Shown: positions 28,452 through 36,750 of the stretch, piece by piece
How the letters are laid out: the number at the start of each line of letters is the position of its first letter
How positions within the stretch are numbered: the first letter of the stretch is position 1
Origin: Candidatus Heimdallarchaeota archaeon
Lineage (GTDB): Archaea > Asgardarchaeota > Heimdallarchaeia > Heimdallarchaeales > Heimdallarchaeaceae
Direction of reading: 5' to 3'
Length of the DNA stretch: 47,917 nucleotides
NCBI GenBank assembly: GCA_030608385.1
Contig: JAUWEG010000005.1
Location: forward strand, 1 to 47,917
Program-made: the position numbers and the translations under genes
Notes under the pieces: generated by a model
Told to the model about the DNA's origin: nothing
Databases searched by the model: none
The model's input: only the letters and a program-made list of their open reading frames with translations

Positions 28452-29860
28452 TTTGGTCCCTCCTTTTTCAAACATTCATCCACCGCATGGACAAGTCTAT
28501 CAATATCTTCCTTGGTATGAATCTCAGTAATACAATAAACAGCACAGTTCCCCAATTCTGGAAACTCCTTTGAAATATCTTTTCCACCAAAAATTCCTTC
28601 TTCTAGTAAAGCTTTATTCACTTCTTTAACCATTTTACTAGAGGTACTAAAGTCTACAACAAATTCTTTGAAGTGAGATGACGCAAAGAATGGAATGCTT
28701 ACTCCTTCAATCTCTGAAAGTTTCTTCATAGCATATTGTGACTTTTGCATGATTAATTTTCCTAATTCTTGAATGCCCTGTGGTCCAACTAGCGCCAAAT
28801 ACACACCTGCAGTAATCCCCCACAAAGCAGTTGCTGTACCAATGAACTCCTTGCCTTCAATTCTATCATGAAAGGATGTTCGGTCATAAGTTACATCACC
28901 AAAACCATGCTCACCCTCAACAGCTGTAGTAGTTATCCCAAAAAGACGTGAAGGATACTCCATCACAAACCTTTCTTCATCCCTAGTCGCAATAAAACCT
29001 GCAAGACTTCCACCATATTGCATATGCATACCTAGTCCTTGGATGTCTCCACAAACAATATCTGCTCCATAGTTACTTGGAGGAATCAATATTCCCAAAG
29101 AAATTGGATCAACTCCAATAAGACTTAATGCACCATGTGTATGAGCAATATCTGAGATAATCTTACCTTGATCTTCTATACAACCAAGATATGAAGGATT
29201 CTCAAAATAGATGCCTGCTGTATTAGATGATATTTTTGCTTTTAAATCGTCAATATCAAGTTTTCCAGTTTTTTTATCATATTTGACCAATTCAATTTTT
29301 ATAATTGGCTTACAGTAATTTCTTATTATTAACAACCTATCTGGTGAGATTGATTCTGCAACTAATACTTCAGTGCGTTTTGTAATTCTTGCAGCCATTC
29401 TTATAGAAGTACTAGCAGCTTGCCCCCAATCATATGTTGGTACATTTACAACATCCATATCTAGAAGTTCTCCCATCATACTAGCATATTCGAAAAGTGT
29501 TTGAAATCTTCCATGATCTTCATAGGGCTCACCTGCATAAGCGGTTAAAAATTCCGCGCGTTGATTGATTTCATCACATATTGCAGGAACATAATGTTGC
29601 CAACAATCTCCTCCTAAGAAACTAAGATTTTCTTGACATGTTTGATTTTTTGCTAATAGTTTACTAACATGCCTTTCTAAAGCATATTCTGAAGGAAGGG
29701 GATCTGGTAAATTCATCTCACCTGTAAATCTCAAATCCTCTGGGATGTCCTCATATAGGGTGTCAATATCCTTAACACCAATTTCTTCCAACATTTGTTT
29801 CTTTATTTCTGGAACGGAATTTGGAATGTAAGGGTGAACCAAATTTCTCTTTTTATTCAT
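28448..29860 (-). CDS. gcvPA: Glycine dehydrogenase (decarboxylating) subunit 1
   Basis: 470 aa. N-terminal-half homologue of the glycine cleavage P-protein; PLP-fold subunit without the lysine. Recognised by the HPYIPNSVPEIKKQML beginning, SFLGGDCWQHYVP, QTLFEYASMMGELLDMDV, and CGDIQGLGMHMQYGG. Strong ribosome-binding site GGAGGTATAATTT directly before the ATG. It is coupled to gcvPB by a four-base overlap. Two SDR genes lie directly upstream on the same strand with gaps below 50 bp. Confidence 0.96.
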   Translation of the reverse strand: MNKKRNLVHPYIPNSVPEIKKQMLEEIGVKDIDTLYEDIPEDLRFTGEMNLPDPLPSEYALERHVSKLLAKNQTCQENLSFLGGDCWQHYVPAICDEINQRAEFLTAYAGEPYEDHGRFQTLFEYASMMGELLDMDVVNVPTYDWGQAASTSIRMAARITKRTEVLVAESISPDRLLIIRNYCKPIIKIELVKYDKKTGKLDIDDLKAKISSNTAGIYFENPSYLGCIEDQGKIISDIAHTHGALSLIGVDPISLGILIPPSNYGADIVCGDIQGLGMHMQYGGSLAGFIATRDEERFVMEYPSRLFGITTTAVEGEHGFGDVTYDRTSFHDRIEGKEFIGTATALWGITAGVYLALVGPQGIQELGKLIMQKSQYAMKKLSEIEGVSIPFFASSHFKEFVVDFSTSSKMVKEVNKALLEEGIFGGKDISKEFPELGNCAVYCITEIHTKEDIDRLVHAVDECLKKEGPK

Positions 29861-29909
29861 AAATTATACCTCCAACATAAACGAGTATGTGATTTCTTTG
29901 AAATTCAAA

Positions 29910-30701
29910 TTAAGCTAAACCCCCACCATCAACAATTATAGAAGTACCAGTTACCCAGCTTGAAAGGTCACTAGCAAGATAGAGAACTGTTTTAGCTACA
30001 TCTAATGGTTTACCTACTCGATTAAGAGGTCGATTAGCAGCTTCTCGCATGAACTCTTCATCATCAACACCTAATTGTTTTGCTTCTCCTCGCAAGAGTG
30101 GAGTATCAATATCCCCAGGGCATACACAGTTGACTCTGATCCCATGTTTACCATGATCAATTGCCATAGCTCGAGTCATATTTACAACACCTCCTTTTGC
30201 TGCACAGTAAGCCACTGCATCAGATCCACCTTTTATACCCCAGCCAGATCCATTGTTGATAATACTCCCCCCGTTACCTTTAATCATAATAGGGATAACC
30301 TGCCGAGAAAGCAAATAAATCGACTTCAAGTTAACATCAATTGTTAAATCCCATTCTTCTTCCTCTAAATCTAGAACAGTTTTTCGACGAATCACACCTG
30401 CGTTGTTGAAAAGAATATCAATTTTCCCAAATTCTTTGTGAATCACTTCAACTGTTTTCTTACAATCAGAATCAGAAGTTACTTCACATAAGAAAAACTT
30501 AGCTTTTCCTTCTGACTCATTAATCTGATTAGCGGCATTAATACCATTTTTTTCATTAATGTCAAGTAATGCTACAATAGCACCTGCTTCTGCAAGTAAT
30601 TCTGCAGTTGCTAACCCAATGCCAGATGCTGCACCTGTAACAAGTGCAACTTTACCCTCCAAAGAAACCATGTTTGAAATCCGATTGTTTTTATTGTTCA
30701 T
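29910..30701 (-). CDS. Short-chain dehydrogenase/reductase
   Basis: 263 aa classical SDR. Cofactor motif TGAASGIG, NNAG, the catalytic Ser region NNGSGWG, YCAAK (Tyr-x3-Lys) and a C-terminal TGTSIIVDGG. An Asp at the end of the second strand (LLDIN) predicts NAD rather than NADP. Start ATG 30701 follows AAGGAAG. A second ATG at 30671 (MVSLEGK) would match family starts but lacks a site. Substrate unknown. It lies 49 bp before gcvPA and 44 bp after another SDR. Confidence 0.9.
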   Translation of the reverse strand: MNNKNNRISNMVSLEGKVALVTGAASGIGLATAELLAEAGAIVALLDINEKNGINAANQINESEGKAKFFLCEVTSDSDCKKTVEVIHKEFGKIDILFNNAGVIRRKTVLDLEEEEWDLTIDVNLKSIYLLSRQVIPIMIKGNGGSIINNGSGWGIKGGSDAVAYCAAKGGVVNMTRAMAIDHGKHGIRVNCVCPGDIDTPLLRGEAKQLGVDDEEFMREAANRPLNRVGKPLDVAKTVLYLASDLSSWVTGTSIIVDGGGLA

Positions 30702-30745
30702 GAGTTTTACTTCCTTAATTGCTTTTAATCCAATAATTTACTAAA

Positions 30746-31513
30746 TTACTCGTCTAGCGGTGTATATGGTCCAGCTGTTTCTCCACCATCAATAGCTATT
30801 GCTTGTCCCGTAATATATGCGGCTTCTGATGAGGATAAAAATGCGAATAAACTAGCTACTTCCTCTGGGGCTGCATGACGGTTCAAAGGTATTTTTGAAT
30901 TAACCACTTCCAACATTTCAGGTGTATATTCTGCTTTTTGCATAGGCGTAAGAACATAACCTGGACAGATGGCATTTACTCGTAACCATGGAGCAAATTC
31001 TAGAGCTAACGATTTGGTTAGGAGGATAACTCCTGCCTTTGAACTATTATAATCAGCATATAGGGGATGTCCTTCAATTCCATTAGTGGAAGCAGTTAGC
31101 AAAACAACTCCTGATTGTTGTTTTTTCATTCTTGTTATTGCTTCTTTGGAACAAAGGAACATCCCATCTAAATTTACACGAAGAACTTTGGACCATTGTT
31201 CATAATCAATCTTCAAAAATGAGTTGCGATAACTTATTCCTGCATTTGAAATTAGAATATCAATACCTCCCAGAATTTCATCTATTTTTTCAAACGCAAG
31301 TTTAACATCTTCTGGATTACTGACATCAGCATACACCCCTCCTTTGAGTTCAGGAATAAGAGATAAAACTTTGGTTAACTCTTCTTTATTCCAATCAATG
31401 ATAACAACCTTTGAGCCTTCATTAACAAATCGTTGGGCAGTTGCCAATCCAATACCACTGGCCCCCCCAGTAACAACAACTCTTTTCCCTTCAAGATCTT
31501 TATACATACCCAT
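30746..31513 (-). CDS. Short-chain dehydrogenase/reductase
   Basis: 255 aa classical SDR: TGGASGIG, SNAG, catalytic Ser in LLTASTNG, YNSSK, PGYVLTPM and the ITGQAIAIDGGE end. Asp after strand 2 (IIDWN) again predicts NAD. It has diverged from its neighbour SDR, so this is not a recent duplication. ATG 31513 is preceded by GTGAT four bases upstream; the in-frame GTG at 31522 is part of that site. It is the first gene of the probable SDR-SDR-gcvPA-gcvPB-COG3199 unit. Substrate unknown. Confidence 0.9.
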   Translation of the reverse strand: MGMYKDLEGKRVVVTGGASGIGLATAQRFVNEGSKVVIIDWNKEELTKVLSLIPELKGGVYADVSNPEDVKLAFEKIDEILGGIDILISNAGISYRNSFLKIDYEQWSKVLRVNLDGMFLCSKEAITRMKKQQSGVVLLTASTNGIEGHPLYADYNSSKAGVILLTKSLALEFAPWLRVNAICPGYVLTPMQKAEYTPEMLEVVNSKIPLNRHAAPEEVASLFAFLSSSEAAYITGQAIAIDGGETAGPYTPLDE

Positions 31514-31640
31514 TTTGATCACAGCTCTGTACTTCTGTTAATCCTATTTTATTTTTTCCTAATAATTATAGTTTCAATTTGATAGGGTGAGTGATAAAAT
31601 ATATTATTCAAATTGCCATTCCAAGTAGGTTGTGAAAAAA

Positions 31641-31718
31641 AGATGAGAAGCTTTGAGAAAGGGAATTCTAGAGATCATGTCGGAAACAATACCACATAAA
31701 TAATACGAAAATAATGCA
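31641..31718 (+). repeat. PAP2 leader block, copy A
   Basis: 78-base block about 86% identical by hand alignment to copy B (32943-33019), including an identical stretch of 20 bases at its right end. It ends about 61 bases before the first PAP2 ATG, as copy B does before the second. In copy A the block is no longer part of an open frame with a start; a stop interrupts it. The rest of the 266-bp gap 31514-31779 shows a TATA-like TTTAATTATT near 31748, which would make the PAP2 mRNA leaderless. Confidence 0.75.
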
Positions 31719-31779
31719 TTATGTAGAAGAAAACTTATCACAAAAGGTTTAATTATTTCTGTAATCAAACTGTGCAATT

Positions 31780-32829
31780 ATGAAAAAACGAAACGTGATT
31801 GCTATTACTTTGATTTCTATAGGTGTTGCTCTTATTGTAGCAGCAATTACTATAGTATACAGTTTCAACCCTTTAACTCATAATAATCCTGTTGATGAAT
31901 CTCTAACAAATTTCTTCTATAACAATAGAAGTAAAGTATTTGGGGGGATTATGTACATCATTTCCTTTCTTGGAGATGCTTTAGTTTATATTGGGATTTT
32001 GCTTCTATTTTATTATCTATATGACAAAAAGAAGACTTACAGGGCAATGACATTGTTGGTGACATCTACAGTAATAAACGTTTCAACCAAAGCAGCATTT
32101 AACCTAGATAGACCAGAAACAAGTTTACAATATGGTCATAATCCAGAAGAAACATTGTTATCACCTGCTGATGAAGCTTCAACAGGAATACCAAGTGGTC
32201 ATACTCAGGTGAGTACGACTTTCTGGGGTTCTTTGATGATTTTTATTAAAAAATGGTGGATGGTTATAGTTGGATCTATTCTTGCATTTCTAATCGGTTT
32301 TTCCAGAATTGCTCTCAGAGTACATTGGTTTACGGATGTAATTATGGGACTTGGAATAGCATTAATAATCCTAGCAGTATACCTTCTTATCAAAGATCCA
32401 GTTGAGAACTTTATAGATTCTAGGACAACATTTGTTAAAATACTTCTTTGTATCGCAGTGTTCATTGTTTTCGCAATACCAGTAATTTTCCTCCAACACA
32501 ATAGAGTTGATAATGATTTTGAGCTTATCTCTAAATCTTTGAAACTGATAACCCTCTTCACAACAGTTTCTATATCCTATGCAATAGAAGGTAAATTAGT
32601 AAACTTTCATACAGATATTGACAAATGGTGGAAGTATCTTGTAAGAATCTTAATAGGTGCTGCTTTCTTTGCTGCTTTCTATTTCAGCTTATCTGAATTA
32701 TTTGGTTTAATAATTATCAATGTTGGATGGAATGGAATAGAATTGACACTTGATTTGATAAGATACGCAATTCTTGGTCCAGTAGTTATTCTTCTTGCTC
32801 CCTGGGTAATGATGAAATTAAAAATATAG
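31780..32829 (+). CDS. PAP2-family membrane phosphatase, copy 1
   Basis: 349 aa polytopic membrane protein, probably eight helices, starting with an N-terminal helix. The three phosphatase signatures are complete: K-x6-RP (KAAFNLDRP), PSGH (IPSGHTQ) and SR-x5-H-x3-D (SRIALRVHWFTD). Such enzymes remove phosphate from lipid phosphates or polyprenyl pyrophosphates, facing the outside of the membrane. The C-terminal 130 residues add further helices beyond the core. Roughly half identical to the next PAP2. Candidate substrates are a dolichyl-type carrier or a lipid precursor, which cannot be decided here. Confidence 0.92.
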   Translation: MKKRNVIAITLISIGVALIVAAITIVYSFNPLTHNNPVDESLTNFFYNNRSKVFGGIMYIISFLGDALVYIGILLLFYYLYDKKKTYRAMTLLVTSTVINVSTKAAFNLDRPETSLQYGHNPEETLLSPADEASTGIPSGHTQVSTTFWGSLMIFIKKWWMVIVGSILAFLIGFSRIALRVHWFTDVIMGLGIALIILAVYLLIKDPVENFIDSRTTFVKILLCIAVFIVFAIPVIFLQHNRVDNDFELISKSLKLITLFTTVSISYAIEGKLVNFHTDIDKWWKYLVRILIGAAFFAAFYFSLSELFGLIIINVGWNGIELTLDLIRYAILGPVVILLAPWVMMKLKI

Positions 32830-33015
32830 ATGAATTTAAGGAGAGCTTTCTTTAGTACAATACCTAAAACATGGGAATCAGTAGGGGCTGCAATGATAGT
32901 TGTGGCTGTTATAATCGTATCAATAAAAATAAAGAAAAAGGAAGATAGAAGCTTTGACAAAGGGGATTCTGGGGATAATGTCGGAAAAAACAACACGCAA
33001 ATAATACGAAAATAA
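32830..33015 (+). pseudogene. Small single-helix ORF or gene remnant between the PAP2 copies
   Basis: 61 codons beginning directly after the first PAP2 stop. The predicted product has one membrane helix (GAAMIVVAVIIVSI) followed by a lysine cluster and a polar tail. The tail lies in repeat copy B. The matching block in front of PAP2 copy 1 keeps part of the frame but lacks the helix and carries an earlier stop. Substitutions between the two blocks are mostly amino-acid-changing, so coding constraint looks weak. It may be a remnant of a duplication rather than a gene. Confidence 0.3.
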
Positions 33016-33019
33016 TGCA
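32943..33019 (+). repeat. PAP2 leader block, copy B
   Basis: Partner of copy A (31641-31718): about ten mismatches and one single-base gap over 77-78 bases. It lies about 58 bases before the second PAP2 ATG. A TATA-like CTTAAGTATTTC between the block and the ATG aligns with TTTAATTATTTC of copy 1. Confidence 0.75.
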
Positions 33020-33076
33020 CTGAGAAAAAACAAAGCTCAACAACCTTAAGTATTTCTTTGCTCTATTTTTACTATT

Positions 33077-34081
33077 ATGAAAACACGGAACTTAATTGCA
33101 ATTATAATGTCATCAGTAGGAGCAGCTCTCATAGTAGTTGCGTTGGTGCTTGTATACGCAAATGATCCTTTAAGAGGAGTAAGTTCTTTGGATTATAAAA
33201 TATCTGAGTTTTTCTTAAACAACAGTACAGGAACAGGTACTACAATAATGAAAATAGTTACTTTTTTGGGAAATGCAATTGTTTACCTAGCTATTTTAGT
33301 TATCTTATACTATGTATGGGATAAAAAGAAAGCATACAGAGCAATAGTAGCTCTTGTGACAACAAGAGTGGTAAATGCTTCTACAAAGGCTGCCTTTAAA
33401 TTACCTAGACCTGATGATACTTTTGGACACACAATAAAAGAAACAAGTTTTGGTTTGCCAAGCGGACACACTCAACTGAGCACTACTCTTTGGGGTGTAC
33501 TTTGTTCTTTTGTTGTTAAGTGGGGAATGTTAATAGTTTCAATTGCGTTACCACTTTTAATTGCCTTCTCTAGAATTTATCTTGCTGTGCACTGGTTTAC
33601 TGATGTTCTAATGGGATTCGGAATTGGGTTGATTATATTAGCAATATTCCTAGTTGTATTGAACCCAATAGAGAACTATTTTGAGAACAAATCTATAACA
33701 GTAAAAATCCTATGGAGCATTGCTGTTGGAATTGTATTTGCTATACCTATAGTGTTATTACATTATAAGATCCCAAGTACAGGCTTGGAATCAATGGTAG
33801 GTAATTTAAAGTACATTGCTATCTTTACAACAGCTTCTATATCATATGCAATCGAAGGCAAACTAGTTAATTTCGATAATAGAATTGAGAAATGGTGGAA
33901 AGGGATACTCAGAGTACTATTAGCTATTGTAGTCCTTGCAGGTGTTTACCTCTATGGTGAATTCTTTGATCCTGATCCATTAACAACTCTGAAGATGATA
34001 TTAGATTTAGTTATCTATGCACTGTTGGGACCAATATTTATTCTTTTACTACCTTGGATAATAAAGAAACTCAATTTATAA
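33077..34081 (+). CDS. PAP2-family membrane phosphatase, copy 2
   Basis: 334 aa, same architecture as copy 1 and clearly its tandem paralogue. Signatures are again complete: KAAFKLPRP, LPSGHTQ and SRIYLAVHWFTD. The loop between the first two motifs is shorter than in copy 1 (it lacks an NPEETLLSPADEAST-like segment), which may change substrate choice. It is probably leaderless and followed by a strong terminator. Confidence 0.92.
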   Translation: MKTRNLIAIIMSSVGAALIVVALVLVYANDPLRGVSSLDYKISEFFLNNSTGTGTTIMKIVTFLGNAIVYLAILVILYYVWDKKKAYRAIVALVTTRVVNASTKAAFKLPRPDDTFGHTIKETSFGLPSGHTQLSTTLWGVLCSFVVKWGMLIVSIALPLLIAFSRIYLAVHWFTDVLMGFGIGLIILAIFLVVLNPIENYFENKSITVKILWSIAVGIVFAIPIVLLHYKIPSTGLESMVGNLKYIAIFTTASISYAIEGKLVNFDNRIEKWWKGILRVLLAIVVLAGVYLYGEFFDPDPLTTLKMILDLVIYALLGPIFILLLPWIIKKLNL

Positions 34082-34083
34082 TC

Positions 34084-34110
34084 AGAGAATCTTTTCTCTT
34101 TTTTTCTTTA
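34084..34110 (+). terminator. Hairpin plus T-run terminator
   Basis: AGAGAA-TCTT-TTCTCT followed by seven T and a further CTTT, three bases after the second PAP2 stop. This is the clearest intrinsic-type terminator in the window. It separates PAP2 from rps7. Confidence 0.6.
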
Positions 34111-34197
34111 ACTATTACTACTTTAGTGTATTCTGTCTTTCAACATTAGATTTTTAAACGAAACTTGGCTTGCTAAATTAGTTGAAGAGGATTCAAA

Positions 34198-34767
34198 ATG
34201 AGTGACGAAATTAAGCTCTTCGGTAAATGGGATTTAAGTGAAGTAGAGGTATCTGACGTAGGGTTAAAAAGGTACATTTCTCTTAAACCAGTATATTTTC
34301 CTCATTCTGGTGGAAGATACCAGGTTCAACGTTTCAAAAAAGCAGAAATGAATATCGTTGAAAGATTCATTAACAAATTAATGAAAAAGGGAAAGAATGC
34401 TGGAAAGAAACAAAGAGCTATAAACTTTGTTAGAGTTGCATTTGAGATTATAGGTGAAAGAACTGGAAAGAATCCTGTTCAAGTTCTTGTAGATGCAATT
34501 TGTAATGTGGCACCAAGAGAAGAAACAACTCGTTTAACTTATGGTGGAGTAGCACAACATATAGCAGTTGATGTATCACCATTGAGAAGGGTTGACTTAT
34601 CATTACGATTCATGGCTAATGCGATAAAACAAAAGAGCTTTAATAACATCAAAAGTGTTGAAGAAGTTGTTGCTGAGGAATTAATAGTTGCAGCAACTGG
34701 CGATCAAGCTAGCGCAGCAGTTAAGAAAAAACAAGAGATAGAGAGAATTGCTCTATCAGCTAGATAA
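34198..34767 (+). CDS. rps7: 30S ribosomal protein uS7
   Basis: 189 aa. Organises the head of the small subunit. Typical: NIVERFINKLMKKGKNAGKK, VRVAFEII..RTGKNPVQVLVDAICNVAPREET, YGGVAQHIAVDVSPLRRVDLSLRF, and the C-terminal VVAEELIVAATGD. AGAGGATT lies before the ATG. Normally it follows rps12. Here it is separated from it and paired instead with rpl10e 16 bp downstream. Confidence 0.97.
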   Translation: MSDEIKLFGKWDLSEVEVSDVGLKRYISLKPVYFPHSGGRYQVQRFKKAEMNIVERFINKLMKKGKNAGKKQRAINFVRVAFEIIGERTGKNPVQVLVDAICNVAPREETTRLTYGGVAQHIAVDVSPLRRVDLSLRFMANAIKQKSFNNIKSVEEVVAEELIVAATGDQASAAVKKKQEIERIALSAR

Positions 34768-34783
34768 GGTAAGGTTGAAAAAA

Positions 34784-35461
34784 ATGGGTAAAAGACCAGC
34801 GAGATGTTATACAAGAGTAAGAGGACCAGCAAATACAAGAGTCGGAAAGTATGTTAGAGGAGCACCTGACTCAAGAATCAGGGCATATGATACTGGAAAC
34901 AGAAAAGGGGATTTTCCTTTACATGTTCATCTTGTTTCGAAAGATAGATGTCAGATTAGACATACTGCTCTAGAAGCTACAAGAATCGCAGTTAACAGGC
35001 ACCTTCAAAGACACTTAGGAGTTGAAAACTATCACATGACAATTAGAATACATCCACATCACATTCTAAGAGAAAATAAAATGATGGCAGTAGCAGGTGC
35101 TGATAGAATTCAAGATGGGATGAGATTATCTTTTGGAAAACCAACAGATAGAGCTGCAAGAGTAAAAGAGGGACAAGAACTAGTTACTGTTAGAACATCT
35201 GTTGAAAACTACTATATAACTCTCGATGCATTAAAAAGAGGAGCAGATCGATTTCCAACTCCATGCAAATACAAGATAGGCAAAGGCGAAGAACTCGTAA
35301 AAGAAATGCAGAAGACTGGTAAACAGTTCTTAAAAGTAGTGCAAAAGAGCAAAAAACAAGTAGATGAAGTGCCAGAGGGCGAAGAACGGGTAGATGAAGC
35401 TCAAGCAGCGGACGAAGAACAGGTAGATGAAGCTCAAGCAGCGGACGAAGAACAAAATTAG
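34784..35461 (+). CDS. rpl10e: 50S ribosomal protein uL16 (L10e) with acidic repeat tail
   Basis: 225 aa from ATG 34784 (MGKRPARCYTRVRGPANTR, the standard archaeal start); an in-frame ATG 12 codons earlier overlaps rps7 and lacks support. The conserved core, to about residue 180, includes CQIRHTALEATRIAVNRHL and RIHPHHILRENKMM. After it comes a roughly 45-residue extension, first Lys-rich, then highly acidic with repeats VDEVPEGEER / VDEAQAADEEQ / VDEAQAADEEQ. Most archaeal L10e proteins stop soon after the core. The tail should protrude from the ribosome surface near the A-site and P-site side. Confidence 0.95.
   Translation: MGKRPARCYTRVRGPANTRVGKYVRGAPDSRIRAYDTGNRKGDFPLHVHLVSKDRCQIRHTALEATRIAVNRHLQRHLGVENYHMTIRIHPHHILRENKMMAVAGADRIQDGMRLSFGKPTDRAARVKEGQELVTVRTSVENYYITLDALKRGADRFPTPCKYKIGKGEELVKEMQKTGKQFLKVVQKSKKQVDEVPEGEERVDEAQAADEEQVDEAQAADEEQN
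35390..35455 (+). repeat. 33-bp tandem repeat in rpl10e
   Basis: Two copies (35390-35422, 35423-35455), identical except for the last base. A diverged 30-base third copy lies just before (35360-35389). They encode the acidic VDEAQAADEEQ repeats. Near identity at synonymous sites means the last duplication is recent. Confidence 0.9.
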
Positions 35462-35473
35462 TAGCCCTTTACT

Positions 35474-35498
35474 ATTTTTTATTTTATTTATTTTTGTC
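35474..35498 (+). terminator. T-rich terminator after rpl10e
   Basis: ATTTTTTATTTTATTTATTTTTG tract beginning about 12 bases after the stop; U-run type archaeal terminator without a clear hairpin. Confidence 0.45.
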
Positions 35499-35624
35499 TA
35501 AAAATTACGAAGTTTGTCTTTATTAATTGATTTCTCTATGAATTAGTAGATAATAGTAACGTTATTTCTCAATACTACTGGGGAATTACAAGAGAATATA
35601 TTAAAAAAATACTTGTTGAGTATA

Positions 35625-35807
35625 ATGACAGAAGAATCAGATTACGGAATAAAATTCGGTATTATCTCTGAACTCGAAGAACAGCTAAGTGCTACTCTAT
35701 TCAGATGGTTGGAGAATAGAAAGGTAAAATTAGAAGAAAACGAAGATAAAAAGGTGCTCGGGGACCTTTTACAGGGAGCAGAAGAAGTTTTGAATAAATG
35801 GTTATGA
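35625..35807 (+). CDS. Small acidic hypothetical protein
   Basis: 60 aa from ATG 35625. Mostly helical and acidic, ending in a Trp-Leu helix (LLQGAEEVLNKWL); no motif recognised. Support for a real gene: a TATA-like TATATTAAA at about 35596-35604, 20-28 bases upstream, fits leaderless transcription, and the interval is otherwise free. A TTG at 35613 in frame could add four residues. Function unknown. Confidence 0.4.
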   Translation: MTEESDYGIKFGIISELEEQLSATLFRWLENRKVKLEENEDKKVLGDLLQGAEEVLNKWL

Positions 35808-35952
35808 TAAAAGAAAAATCTGTTTTTAGAGCTCTTCTTCTACTCTAGCTTCCTAATCAATTGCTTCAACAAATAGAAACATTCCACTGAACTTCAAGCT
35901 TGATTAAGAACAAAAGAATTAAAAGCAAGATTTCATGTTCAGTTTTAGAGAT

Positions 35953-36078
35953 GGCTCGGTAGCTCAGCTGGCTAGAGCGCAGGACTCATAATCTTAACAA
36001 ATAAGGGCTAGAATTATGTGCTGAGTCCTCAGGTGAGAAATCCTGAGGTCGCGAGATCGAAACTCGCTCGAGCCACCA
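35953..36078 (+). tRNA. tRNA-Met (anticodon CAT) with 49-base intron, CCA encoded
   Basis: Exon 1 is 35953-35990 and exon 2 is 36040-36075, with CCA at 36076-36078. Acceptor GGCTCGG/TCGAGCC, anticodon stem CAGGA/TCCTG, loop CTCATAA with CAT at 35987-35989, T arm GCGAG-ATCGAAA-CTCGC. The intron (35991-36039) follows base 37. AGGACTCA of exon 1 pairs with TGAGTCCT in the intron, and CCTCAGG in the intron pairs with CCTGAGG of exon 2, which gives the bulge-helix-bulge type fold cut by the splicing endonuclease. It lacks the GGG/CCC anticodon-stem pairs of initiators, so it is elongator tRNA-Met. tRNA-Ile2 (CAT) is the alternative. TATA-like TTAAAAGC lies at about 35919-35926. Confidence 0.9.
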
Positions 36079-36158
36079 TTTTCTATTTTTTCTTCATTCC
36101 ACTAATTTAGAAAATAAAAATAAAGTAAGAAAAATAGTTAGTTGGCTTTTTGACTTTA

Positions 36159-36632
36159 CTACAGTTTCTTGAGTTGATGGTTTTTGATTAAATCTGATTC
36201 TTCCTCAACTGTTACTTTGATCATATGATCTCCTTGATTTATCTTATTAACAACATTCATTCCATCAACAACTTTACCAAAAACAGTATGTTTGTTATTC
36301 AAGTGCTTACAACTATTAGGATTCAACACAATAAAAAACTGTGATCCATTTGTATTTGGTCCAGAGTTGGCCATACTTAGAGCTCCTAGAACATGTATTT
36401 GTACAGAGTTATCTACCTCATCAGCGATTTGGTATCCAGGTCCACCTCCACCTGTTCCTGTAGGATCTCCTCCTTGAACAACAAAATCTGGTATAACTCT
36501 ATGGAATTTAACTCCACTATAGAAACCTGATTGAGCCAATGAAACAACGTTTTTGACAGTATTAGGTGTTTGATCATCAAAGAATTCTATTGTAAAAGTT
36601 CCCTTGTTAGTTTCAACTTTTGCTTTAGTCAT
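36159..36632 (-). CDS. Cyclophilin-type peptidyl-prolyl isomerase
   Basis: 157 aa, single cytosolic cyclophilin domain without signal peptide. Catalytic landmarks are present: FHRVIPDFVVQGGDPTGTGGGG (Arg and Phe), MANSGPNTNGSQFFI, and NNKHTVFGKV. The position of the cyclosporin-contacting Trp of human CypA is His in NSCKHLNNKH, so low cyclosporin binding is likely. Start ATG 36632 has GGAG seven bases upstream. It converges on the tRNA-Met gene; the 80-bp gap holds nothing clear. Confidence 0.95.
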   Translation of the reverse strand: MTKAKVETNKGTFTIEFFDDQTPNTVKNVVSLAQSGFYSGVKFHRVIPDFVVQGGDPTGTGGGGPGYQIADEVDNSVQIHVLGALSMANSGPNTNGSQFFIVLNPNSCKHLNNKHTVFGKVVDGMNVVNKINQGDHMIKVTVEEESDLIKNHQLKKL

Positions 36633-36750
36633 TTAAATCTCCGAAGCTTAATCTTACCTTTCATTTTATATACATAATGATGAGACAACATCTCACACCA
36701 AGAATTTAATTAATGCGACTCACTTCAATCTACTAGTGGTGCAAAACCAT

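Noticed and set aside
29910-31513. The two SDR genes as a recent tandem duplication
   Set aside because: They share only class-wide SDR motifs and differ elsewhere; DNA similarity is not evident.
32205-32561. 118-codon minus-strand open frame inside the first PAP2 gene
   Set aside because: Antisense to the catalytic PSGH/SR motifs of a complete gene and without a promoter.
35953-36078. Split or permuted tRNA-Met
   Set aside because: Both halves lie in the normal order and pair fully once a single intron at 37/38 is removed.
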